64,000 nt of DNA from Chrysoporthe austroafricana (lineage: Eukaryota > Ascomycota > Sordariomycetes > Diaporthales > Cryphonectriaceae): positions 496,001 to 560,000 of the forward strand of contig JYIP02000006.1 in the NCBI GenBank assembly GCA_001051155.2, read 5' to 3'. Positions 48,790-59,200 of this stretch are shown one piece after another. The position numbers and the translations under genes were made by a program. The notes beneath the pieces are model-generated. The model was given only the letters and a program-made list of their open reading frames with translations, made no database searches and was not told the origin of the DNA. Every line of letters begins with the position of its first letter. Positions within the stretch are counted from its first letter, which is position 1.

Positions 48790-48816
48790 AAGGAATTTGA
48801 ATAAGAGTTATCAAAA
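48790..48816 (-). other. G1 candidate primer-binding site
   Basis: Immediately inside the 5' LTR the minus strand reads TTTTGATAACTCTTATTC. G2 has TTTTTACGACTCTTATTT at the equivalent place. The shared position and core suggest the tRNA primer site, with the expected TGG altered by RIP; the tRNA identity cannot be decided. Confidence 0.5.
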
Positions 48817-49250
48817 TGTTATAAACGCTGCAATAATTCTAAAATAGCTATAAGGTTAAAGGGTTTATGCTAGCAAGAATAGTGCTAAATATAGCTTTAA
48901 ATCGGAAAAGGGAATTATTAAGTATTGCAAAGTTTATAAGCTTTAAGCGGCTATTAATAATAAAGTCTAATTAATACTTAAATTAATAACTGAAAAGCTA
49001 TAGCAATCTATTTAATAAATATCCTGTCTTTATATATACAGCTCTTTAATGCTAGACCGATAAGACCGCTATCGATATTATCGGTCTATACAGGACTGCT
49101 AAAACCGACCCCGATCCTATCGGTTTAAGCCTTAACCCTGAATTACGTAATTCTTATAAGTATTCCTTTTAGTAAGGTTGCAGGCTGGTTTATTAATCCC
49201 TCCCATTTTTCTGGTACGCTAATAGGCCGTTCTCGTATTAAGTTATAATA
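48817..49250 (-). repeat. G1 5' LTR (434 bp)
   Basis: It is a direct repeat of 41989-42422, beginning TGTTATAAACGCTGC and ending AGTTATAATA on the plus strand. Most differences between the two LTRs are transitions. Confidence 0.88.
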
Positions 49251-49255
49251 ATGCG

Positions 49256-49671
49256 AAAGAAAAGAAAGCTAGCCGGATACTTTACCCTTTTAACTATACT
49301 AAAAAAGAGCCCTATAACCGCTTATGCGACCTAGGGTTAGGGTTAAATAAGATAAGAATTACTAGATTATTAAGTAATCCAGTAAGCCAGGATTACCGAA
49401 TTATTTAATAAGCTAATAATCCCGAACTGAAAAGCTAGATATATAAGAATAAAATATTTATTAAATAAATTATTATAGCTTTTCAGTCGTAAATTTAAAT
49501 ACTACTTAAACCTTATTATACCTTTAAGTAATAACCTTATAAGCTTATAAATATTGCAAATATTTGTTAAATAAGTTTTCGATATTCAAAGTTATATTTA
49601 ATACTGCTCTTATTAATATAAATACTTTTAACTTTATAGTTTATTTTAGGATTGCTATAGCGTTTATAATA
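49256..49671 (+). mobile_element. G2 5' LTR, right piece
   Basis: Reverse-complemented, this segment aligns with the G1 LTR (TATTATAAACGCTATAGC start, GCTATA and TTTCAG landmarks) but is a diverged subfamily. It contains CTAGGGTTAGGGTTAAA. It ends TTTATAATA, directly followed by the G2 primer-site-like sequence. Confidence 0.75.
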
Positions 49672-49849
49672 TTTTTACGACTCTTATTTAAGAACGGTTT
49701 AATATATACCTTTTAAGCAATACCGGAAATACGATAGCGCTTTAGATCTTATTTTTTTCTAGCAATCAAGCTTTTTAAGAAAAAGCCCCAATTATCTTTA
49801 TTAATAAATAGCTCTAATAACAAAATATAGCTTTATACTAATAGCTTGA

Positions 49850-50440
49850 AAAAGTTAAGAATAAGATTTTCCGCTTTAATGCTTTCTAGCAAGCTAAAAC
49901 TTTTAAGCTTAATAAGCTTAAGCTTTATAAAAGCATTTAGAAAGATTTCCAGGCTTTTTTAACTTAACTTAAAGCTTATTTCAAATACTATAGCATTTAA
50001 TTTAGGATTATTTACGATAAAATTAATTTCGCGGGAAACTGCTTTGAAAGAACGGCTTTTCAATAATAAGAGCTAATTTTCCGCAATTATCTGGATAATA
50101 ACGAGAATTTCCATTCTGAAAATATTAAGCGCATTTTTCAGCGCTATGCTAATTTTAAATTAGCTTTTATTAAGATTTTTAAGGATTCGGATAAGAAACG
50201 TATTGCAATATAATAATTGGAAACATTTCGATAAACCGGTTCGGCTATAAATTATACGGCTAAGTTTAAATAAATTATCGCTTATCTTGATTACGAAAAC
50301 GAATTCTTTATAAATGCTTATTATACGGGATTTAAAAAAGAAATCAAAAATAAATTTTATAAAGAAAACCGATTCGAAAAATTTAGCAAATTTATTAATA
50401 AAGCAGTCCGTATCGATAATCGATTCTATAAGCGGCATTA
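49850..50440 (+). pseudogene. G2 gag (capsid region)
   Basis: The frame contains KDFQAFLT-stop-LKAYFKYYSI, ENIKRIFQRYANFKLAFIKI, YLDYENEFFINAYYTGFKKE and FSKFINKAVRIDNRFYKRH, colinear with G1 gag. Stops are at expected Gln codons. Confidence 0.75.
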
Positions 50441-50603
50441 ATAACGATAGAGAAATTATAATAGCGTTATGAAATACTAATTTAATTTAGAAAAGCGCAA
50501 GTTTTAATAGAAAACCCGAAATAATATAGCTTATTTAAATACGATATATATTAAATTTATAAAATTAAATACTTTAATACGGGAATAATATAAGGGAATT
50601 ACT

Positions 50604-50645
50604 TGTTATAATTGCGGTAAGAAAAGCTATATTGTACGTAATTGC
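50604..50645 (+). pseudogene. G2 gag CCHC zinc knuckle
   Basis: It reads CYNCGKKSYIVRNC, the CX2CX4HX4C nucleic-acid-binding knuckle with the His replaced by Tyr (CAY to TAY, as RIP would cause). Confidence 0.85.
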
Positions 50646-51851
50646 TATTAAGAAAAGAAAAAACGAAATTAGAAATTAATTCCGGAAAAATAAATTAATA
50701 TCGCTTAGCAATAAGAACCCAATTAGTTAAATAATAATATTTTACCGGAATAAGCAGCGGACTTTAGCTATAGTAGTATAAGCTAAATAGCTTGCTATTA
50801 AAACTATTGCTTATTGCATTTCTTAACAAAAAAAAAGCTTAAAATAGTTTTTATGCAAACTTAAAAGATAAAAGCAATTTGTTATAAAAAAGAAAGGCTT
50901 TATTTACGATATAGCTATAAATAGCAATAATTCCGACTATTTAAATAACCTTTTAAATGCTAAAGAAGAAAATTTAAGAAAGTTTCCTTTAGATTACTAC
51001 TTTAAATGATAATAGGATATAATAATAGAAAAGGAATTCGGCATTCGGAAAATAGAAATACTTATACCCAATGCTATATTTGAAGAAATAACGTTGCAAG
51101 ACAAATAGCCGGATAACTTATTAACCCTTATGCCCGGAAAAGAATTCAATACGGAAATAGAAGAAACGGTTACTTAATACGTAAAATAAGAACGATTAAA
51201 GCAAAATAGCTGGATATCCAAATATATAAAAGTTAAATACTTTATTTACGGACTTATATTATAAGAATTCCTTTAAAGCATCCCGTTTCAGAATAATGAA
51301 TATAGATTTTAAGAAAATAAAAAGATTAATTACTTATACCTTTATTATTATAAACTTGCTTGAATATATTATATTTATTATAATTGCCAAATATATTTTA
51401 ATGAGAAAGTTAAATATAATTAGTTTCCAATTAAAGAATAAAACTAATTAATTTAACTTATTATAGAATCCCGAAGAAAATATAGAAAAGTCTTATATAT
51501 TGAAAATAATAATGCTTATATTAAACTACTTAACGATTATTCGTAAAAATGCGTTTAAAGAAAAGCGATATAGAAATAATATTACGTTATAGCATGCTTT
51601 ATTTATATATAAAATAAAGCTAAAGAATAGCATTAATTGCAAAAAGCTGAAAAGGCAAAGCAGTATAGCTAAAGCCAAGTATAAAAGCTAGCAAAGCAAG
51701 CAGCGAGAAAAGCTCAGAATATCTTAAAAAGAAAAAATCGCTTATAATAAAATAATAGCCAATCAAGATTACGAGGTCTTTATACGCGATTACGAAAGAA
51801 AACGAGAAATATATTATACTAAACGCATATATTAATGGGTAACGATATAGC

Positions 51852-51917
51852 GTACTTTTAGATAGCGGCGTATAAGGAAATTTTATTTTGCTAGAAATTG
51901 TTAATAAAGAACGAATC
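51852..51917 (+). pseudogene. G2 aspartic protease motif
   Basis: VLLDSGV, a stop, then GNFILLEIVNKERI matches the retroviral-type protease active site LLDSGxxGNFI. Confidence 0.8.
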
Positions 51918-52850
51918 CTTTAAATATAAAAGAAAGATCTTTACAAATTTAATACTATAGAAAGAAAAGCGGTTGCATATAATTTTAATATAATAGATAT
52001 AAAAACTAATTACTTACTTATTTCGATTTAAAGCTTTATAATAAATATTATTTTCGATATTATAAATACGGTATAATACGAATTGATTTTAAAGATATTT
52101 TAGCTTAAAAAGCATAATTTTCGAATCGATTGAATTATTAGCTAGATTTTATAAAAATAAGCCATATTTATTGAAAAAGTTATAATTAATAAAAGAAAGA
52201 AAATCTTAATTATTAAAGATAATATCAGAAATATGCATTTAAATAAGTTTAAATATACTTTTAAAGCAAACGGACTTGCTAGAAAATAGAAAAAGGTTAC
52301 GAATATTTCAAACTTATAAGCATAAGTTAAAAATAAATTAGAAATTCAAGCGATTAGCAATTAATAAAAAGCTAATTTAGCGCAAAGCGTTATAAAGCTA
52401 TATAAGCTATAGAATTATAAGGAAATACCGTTTCGAAAATAATAAGTATAGAAAGATTATAGAGAAAAATTCGGATTAATACGTAATAAATACCCGAAAT
52501 TACTAGAGATTAAGCCCCGAAAGTAACGATAAGAAACAAACGAAGCAAAGTACGCTTAACAGTACTTTTTATTCTTCCAGATTTCAAAAAACGAAAAAGG
52601 ACTATTACTTGAATTCGGGAATATATTAAAGGAATATTACGAGTTCAAGAAATTATAGCAAAGGAAATTTAATATTAGTTTACTAGAATACGGCTTTTTT
52701 AATTATAAGATTTTATTAAAAGAAAGGATAAAACCTTAAAATTACTCTATTTATAAGCTTGATTAAATAAAACTCGAAATACTTAAAGAATATATTAACG
52801 AAAATCTAAAGAGAAGCTATATACGGAAATCGCGATTATTCGCAAAATAT

Positions 52851-54660
52851 TTGATTAATGGTAAACGTACTGAAATATATTATAAAGCATAATTTTCTTA
52901 AAAAAGTAAATTACGCTAAAAGCATATTAAGGCATTATATAAGCCCTTTAATAAAAGTATAGCATTCACTTAATAAATTCATTATATATTTACTAAAAGA
53001 TTTATTATAAATTTATTAAGCAAATCTATTATAAATTTATTATATTTATAAGTTTTGCTATTAATTGCTAGCCCTTTATAACCTTTATTTATAAAAGAAG
53101 CTAATAATTAGAAACGTTTTGAATAGCGGTAATACGATATAATAAAACCCTGAGTTATATAGCAAAGAAAAGTACGATAATATTATTGGACAAAAGAGAT
53201 TATATAGAAAATAATAATCGTTTTATAAAGCCGATTCGTATTAGAGTTCTAATAAGTAAACGTATTTATGCCGGGAATTTGAATAACAAATATACTTATG
53301 CCGGGAATTAAAAAGAAAACCTGCTTATACTAAAAGCTTAGAATTAATCCTTTACTATAATCGGTTTATACTTAAAGTAAATAAATATATATAGTATTTA
53401 TATATAATAAAGCTAACCGATATTCAAATATATTTCGGTAATGCTTAATTGTATTTATTGCCGAAATATTTAATATAAATATAATTAAAAACTAAAATTG
53501 CTTGTAAATATTAATGGAAAGTATAGCTTTCAAATAATAAAGTATTAAGTAAGTATAATAATAGTAAATGTAAAATGAAATTACAATAAAATATATCGGT
53601 ATATAAAGCTGATAGCTGTATATAGTTATTATATAGCAATATCGTAATTAGTTTTTAATATAAATAGCTAAATTTATAAATTATTAGAAAAAAGCAATAT
53701 TATATATTACTAATAAAGTTATATCGATAAATAATAGCTATATTTATTAATTAAGAATAATTTCCCGGGCTTTAGCAATAGCTTTAAAGTTTAATAAGTT
53801 ACGAAAAAATATAGCAAATAGTTTTTCCTTTCCGATATAATTGCAAAAATCGGTATAATTATAAATATTAAGCTATAAAGTTTTGACTAGCTTATACGCT
53901 TGAATATAAAACTTGAAGCTTATTATACGACTTTAGCATTGTAAAAATCGGGCGGCGCTAAAGTAATCTTTATTTTCGTTAGCTTATTTCTGAAAAATAG
54001 TATTGAAATTATAATTCATATTGTCTTTAATAAAGATAATCTTAACGGCTTTGAAATCGTATTTGAAACGGAAGATTTGATTTATAATAAAATTCAAGCC
54101 CGACCGATTGGATAAAATAATAAAATTAAAGTTGCAAAGCTAAATAACGAATTTATATATATATTTTCCTATAATAAAAAAGAAAAAGTATTAAATATAA
54201 TTATCGTAAATTCCGATAATACCGAACTTAATATTATTATAAATAGCGAAGCTATTAATAATATAAGAATAGTTAATACTGAAATTGCTTTTTCAAATGA
54301 AATTATAGCATATATATTCTTTAGATATATAAAAGGCTAGCATGCAATAATATATTGCGATTTTAGCTTTAATAGCTTTGGATTTAAGGTTATATTTAAT
54401 AAATAAAGCAGGGATAGCGCAAAGCGTAGCCCGTAAAAGCAGAATGCTATTAATATTAGCTTAAAAAGCCTTGCTTAATATAGCTAATAAGCTAGTTATA
54501 TTCGGTAAATTATTTTCGATTAAGTCGATAATATCGTTTATAATTCGATAGCGCTTGGCTAATATTATAAAATTTCGCTTTATTATAGCAAATAGGCTTA
54601 GATTAGCAATTAGTATAATAAGCTTAAGAGCTTTAAGTTTGATTAAAACTAGCTTAATAT
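52851..54660. repeat. Repeat family T, copy inserted in G2
   Basis: From TTGATTAATGGTAAACGTAC onward this copy runs colinear with 62,734-64,000 at a constant offset of 9,883 bp, to at least 54,117. The right end is undefined; degraded coding-like sequence continues to about 54,660. It interrupts the G2 reverse transcriptase, so it arrived after G2. Confidence 0.75.
53755..54400. pseudogene. Unassigned degraded ORF of repeat T (copy in G2)
   Basis: The plus strand reads SDIIAKIGIIINIKL, VIFIFVSLFLKN, IVFNKDNLNGFEIVFETEDL and HAIIYCDFSFNSFGF with TAA/TAG at likely Gln codons. The minus strand is also readable (ANENKDYFSAARFLQC, IYNYTDFCNYIGKEKLFAIF). I cannot decide which strand encodes the protein, nor do I recognise the family. 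Confidence 0.45.
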
Positions 54661-55740
54661 TCTTGGCTATTTTTTTCTAAATAGCGAAAGCTATATTACG
54701 ATTATATTCGTAAATTATAATAACTTTTGCTATATTAGCTATATAACGCATAGCGTTTATTTCCCTTTTAATAAAGTTGCTATAACCGTTTAATATTATT
54801 TATTTAATTTCATTTTTAATATAATAGCTATATTTATTTCGTAAGCGATTATTTTTCGATATTATAATAGGAAATAGAATGCGATAAGCTATTAATAAAA
54901 TATATAGAATAAGGATAAAATTACGAACGGTAAGTAAATTTGAAATAAATTCAAGCAATATTCCTTTAATAAAGTTATCCATTAGTTTATTATTTATATT
55001 TTCGTTCGTAATAGCATTCGCATTAATAAAAGTACTTAAATAAAGCTCTTATCTTTTATAAATAAAGCTGGAACAATTAATCTATAATAGTATAGAATAT
55101 TATAAAATAAGCTTTTAAGCTTTTTTAATAATTAACGGCCGATTAATATTGCTATTGCTTAACTCGGTATTAAAGATATAAATATTGTATTCGACCTTTC
55201 AGTTTATTATATTAATATAACCCTTATTAATTAATATTTAACAAAAGGCTATTATATAAGCTTTTTAATAGCGAAAGAAATCGTTTAAATAGTTTTTCGT
55301 TATATAAATATTATAGTAGAAACGGCTTTTGCTATTATACAAATATATAGCCTATTAATATTTTTTTAAGGAAAGGCGGTCTTTAAGCGATACTTTATAA
55401 ATATATTTAATATATTATATAATCTTGCTTTTTCGGTAAACTTTAAAGGGTTCTTTTTAGAATATAAGGTACGGTATTATATAGAAGTTAAGCATAGCTA
55501 ATAGTCGTATAATGCGTTTTGGTTTTAGTAATATTAATAGCTTTATTAATATAGTTCTTACGGATTTACGGAAGTTTGATAGAGTAAAGCGAAATTAATA
55601 ATAATACTAGCTTAATACTCAAAAACAGTATTTAAAAGTATAATAAAAAGTAGTAATAATAAGGCGATATAGCTAGCTATAATAAATAAATAAAAATAGT
55701 AATCGTAAGCGCGTTAATAAAAAGAAGAAAATAAAGTGAA
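54661..55740. other. RIP-degraded sequence of undetermined origin
   Basis: This stretch between repeat T and G3 is AT-rich, without a recognisable protein domain or second copy in the window. It may include the right end of T and the 3' LTR of G3, but neither boundary could be seen. Confidence 0.4.
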
Positions 55741-56639
55741 TTTACTAGCAATTTACGAAATAATAGCCTTTTGCATTCGCTAGAAATTTATTTGCCTTAT
55801 TTAGCAATTGCTCTTACTTTAATGCGCGCTTATTATATTGCAAGTTCTTTCGATCTTTTAAAGCAAATAGATTAGCTTATTCCAATATACTTTCTGTTTA
55901 TAAATCGCGTTTTAGCTTGCTTTATTTTCGTAAAGCAATTATAACGATATTTCCCAGTTTAAAGATTTCTTTTGCTAATAGCCGCTTTCGCTTTGTTCTT
56001 TCTTGCAATTCGGCTATAGTTTTACATTTCCGTTTGAAATTACGTATTATTTCGTTCGCATTTAGAGCATTATAGGGTATTTATATATTGTAATAGTTAA
56101 AATAATTTATTTATTTTATTAAATATTCAATTCTGTACGGACTATATTTATATTTTCGCTTATAGCGGCTAATTATCCTTTCCAGCTTATAATATTAATA
56201 GTTCTTTTAATATTTCTCGATATTCGGATCTTTTAGCATATCCATTAAATTTTAATATATAGAATTATATTTATAAGGGTTTGTTTTAAAAGAGTTTGCA
56301 AGCTTTAACTGTATTACCGAAATTACTGGATAAATATTTATATAAAAAGCTAATTTTAATTTATATATTAAATTCCTTATTTTTCGAATAATTTGAAAGA
56401 GTTTTATCTTTTATTATAAAAACTTTAAAGATAAGTTATTTGGCAATAAATACTTATAGCTTAAGCGAATATATATTTAATTATTTAATTCGGAAATTAT
56501 TTAGCAATAATGTTTATTATATTGCAATTTGGCTGCTATTTGCGTTTCGGTAATAAAAAGTTAAGCTTTTTCTTAGAAAATTTCCTTTATTAGAAATATT
56601 ATATCTTTTATTTATTAGCTCAATAATAAATTAAATCCG

Positions 56640-56911
56640 AATAGTATTTAGTTAATTAAATATTTTATAGCTTAATTATATGCATTATTCAAATTAAATT
56701 GTAATACCAGTATTATTTCGGTCTATTTTATATTAGAATAAGCGGTTATAAAATGCTAAATTGCTATTTTAATTATTCGGTTCTTTATTTTAAACTGCTT
56801 ATCCGTTTGCGGATACGAAACGGTAAAATAAGCAAATTTCATTCCAATAGCCTCTTATAAATATTTCCAGAATTCCGATAGGAATTTCGAATTTCTATCT
56901 GAAATAACCCT
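56640..56911 (-). pseudogene. G3 integrase core
   Basis: The minus strand reads RVISDRNSKFLSEFWKYL, a stop, then IGMKFAYFTVSYPQTDKQFK, matching the canonical ISDRDxxFxSxFW and YHPQTDGQ motifs of Ty3/Gypsy integrases. Asp and His codons show RIP-type changes. Confidence 0.85.
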
Positions 56912-58249
56912 TTTAAGTATTCTTTAACTAGTAATATAAAGTATCCGTAAAATAAAGGTTATTCAGTTTGCTATAATATATATTGCATTGCTTAATATAA
57001 TAATTATAGCTTTAGAATACTTATTCGTAATTGTAAAAAATGCATTTAAAAATAATATTTTAATTAAAGCTTATATAGTATTTATAAATAATACTATTAA
57101 TAGTTCTATAATAAAGTTTATAATAATAATATAAAATAAGATTAATAGAAATAATATAAGCTATATTTCCTTTAAGAGTTATTATAAATTATTTTTATTT
57201 TCGTTATAAGCTTGATATATCGATATATAATTGCGTATTTTGGCATAATAATATCTAATAACGAATCGATCTATTAAATTATATTATATGCGGTTTATAT
57301 CGAAATAATATTTTCCATTATAAGCTTCTTTAATAAAATTCAATATTACTTTATTCGGAATATATAATTATTATTTCCCGTAATAATCTTTGAAAAATAA
57401 TAAGCTATTATAATTTAATATAAAAAATAATCGGGCAATTTTATTTAAGTCTTTTAATTATTCGATTATTTTGGATTATAAAGAGTATTTTTTATATCCT
57501 TTTTTAATATGCCTTTTCATTTCGCTATTTATAAATATTTTATTGAAAATTTAAATGAATTCGTCTTTTTATATCTTATTTAGAATGCTTTTATTATTGA
57601 TAAGTTTCTGGGTAAACAGTAATTTTGATATAGCATTTGCAAGAATATTCGACTTTCCCGGTATATAATATGCTTTCAAATCGAATTAGCTTAAATATTT
57701 TAAAACAAGAATTAGCTATATATTTGCCTTAATTTTATCTATTATATTTATAAATAATAAATAAATAATGCTAATTATTGCTATATAATCGGTAAGGATA
57801 TAAATTAATATAGCTTAATTCGATTTTATTATTATTTATAGTTTTTATATTAATTATACTAAATAAGCTATTTCAAGCTTTATAAGCTAATACTTTCGTT
57901 CTGCTTTATTAATCGTTTTACTTAAATAAAAGATTAATTATACGGTTATACTTGCTATTAATAATATTCCGTTCTATATATAATCGTTTGCTAATTAGAA
58001 AATAATATTTAAAAACTTTATTTCTTTAAATATATTTAATTAAATAAAAAGAAATTTATTTGAAATATAATAAAATAAAGCATTCTTAGCTTTTAAAGCT
58101 ATTTTAAAGTTATAAAAATTATTAATTTTGTTTAATATTGAATTGAAAATAACTTGTATAATATAATTTCGCTATTTTATATTTAAAAATAAATAATTCG
58201 ATTAGCAAGCTTTATTTAGTATTCTAATTTTCCTTTTCTAAAATAAATT

Positions 58250-59200
58250 AATTCTATAATTATATTTAAGAATTAAATAATATAAGTATTTTATAAATCC
58301 AATAAACCTTTCCAATTGCTAGAATGTTTTAAGGAATTCCAGATTGCGAATAGCTTATATTCAGTATTCCGTATTGGAAATTCCGAATCTATTTATTTTA
58401 AATCTTAAAATTTGGACTGAAAGATATTCAAGAAACGATTTGAGTCCAGTTAATAAAATGTTTTTATATAAAAATAGCGAAAAGATAATTTATAAATATT
58501 GCAAATAGTTTTATTTTATAATTAAATAAATAACGATATTATTTATAAAAGCGGAAGCAAATTTGTAATATAATTGCAAGAGTTAATTTATAAAATGCTA
58601 GATATAAAATAATAAATTTCGAAATCTTATAAATAAAACTTTTATTCTTTCTTAATTGCAATAATTAATAATAGTAAATTGGTCTTTATAGTCTGGATAT
58701 ATTAAGAATTAATAGAAAAATTGCTATATATTTATTATTATAATATATATTTTTCTTTTTAGCTATTTAATAATTTCTTATTATAATAGCAAAATTATTT
58801 AGCTCGATTTTGCTAGTATAATTTGTCCAAAATTTTATTAATTACTTCTTAATTTTTCTCATTTAAATAATATAGCTTTTATTCTATTTTCTGAATCTAT
58901 TATCTTTCAATTAAATAGACTTTTATTTATTAATCGATTGGCATATTAACGGGATTTATATTTTTGAAAATTCTAGCGTATGCTTATATTAATTCTATAA
59001 TTTTATAGAGAAATTCCGATAAATGCTTGCAAACGTATATACCGAAATTAATTTCCGATTCTTTAATAGCTTTATCCTTTCGAATCTTTAATTTATTACT
59101 ATTTTCGAAATAGTTTTTTATTTCGGGAATTTCTATATTTGAAAATCGGTACTCTTCCAGCTATTTTCCAGTAATTTCCGCAGTTTGTTAGAAAATATAT
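58250..59200 (-). pseudogene. G3 reverse transcriptase and linker remnants
   Basis: Readable pieces include YARIFKNINPVNMPID (upstream of RT) and, downstream, RFGISNTEY, AIRNLEFLKTF and LERFIGFIKYL, resembling the linker where Gypsy polyproteins read LExPKTLKQLExFLGL. The catalytic box was not legible. Confidence 0.55.

Larger units (their letters stand above)
41989..49250 (-). mobile_element. G1: complete Ty3/Gypsy chromovirus-type LTR retrotransposon, RIP-mutated
   Basis: Two LTRs of identical length (434 bp) bound a 7.26-kb element. Flanking 5-mers are ATGCA (41984-41988) and ATGCG (49251-49255), a target-site duplication differing by one transition. On the minus strand the order is gag, protease, reverse transcriptase, RNase H region, integrase, chromodomain: the Ty3/Gypsy order. 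A polypurine tract abuts the left (3') LTR. Every coding domain contains stops, so it is not autonomous now. Confidence 0.9.
49672..52850 (+). mobile_element. G2: plus-oriented Ty3/Gypsy relative of G1, truncated within reverse transcriptase
   Basis: The order is gag, zinc knuckle, protease, then the start of reverse transcriptase (EILKEYINENLKRSYIRKSR, then LFAKYLI). The RT stops at about 52,850, where repeat T begins. No 3' half or 3' LTR was found in the window. Its gag and protease closely resemble those of G1. Confidence 0.8.

Noticed and set aside
54800..54982. 60-codon minus-strand hydrophobic frame
   Set aside because: Short hydrophobic frames are expected by chance in sequence this AT-rich; no similarity recognised.
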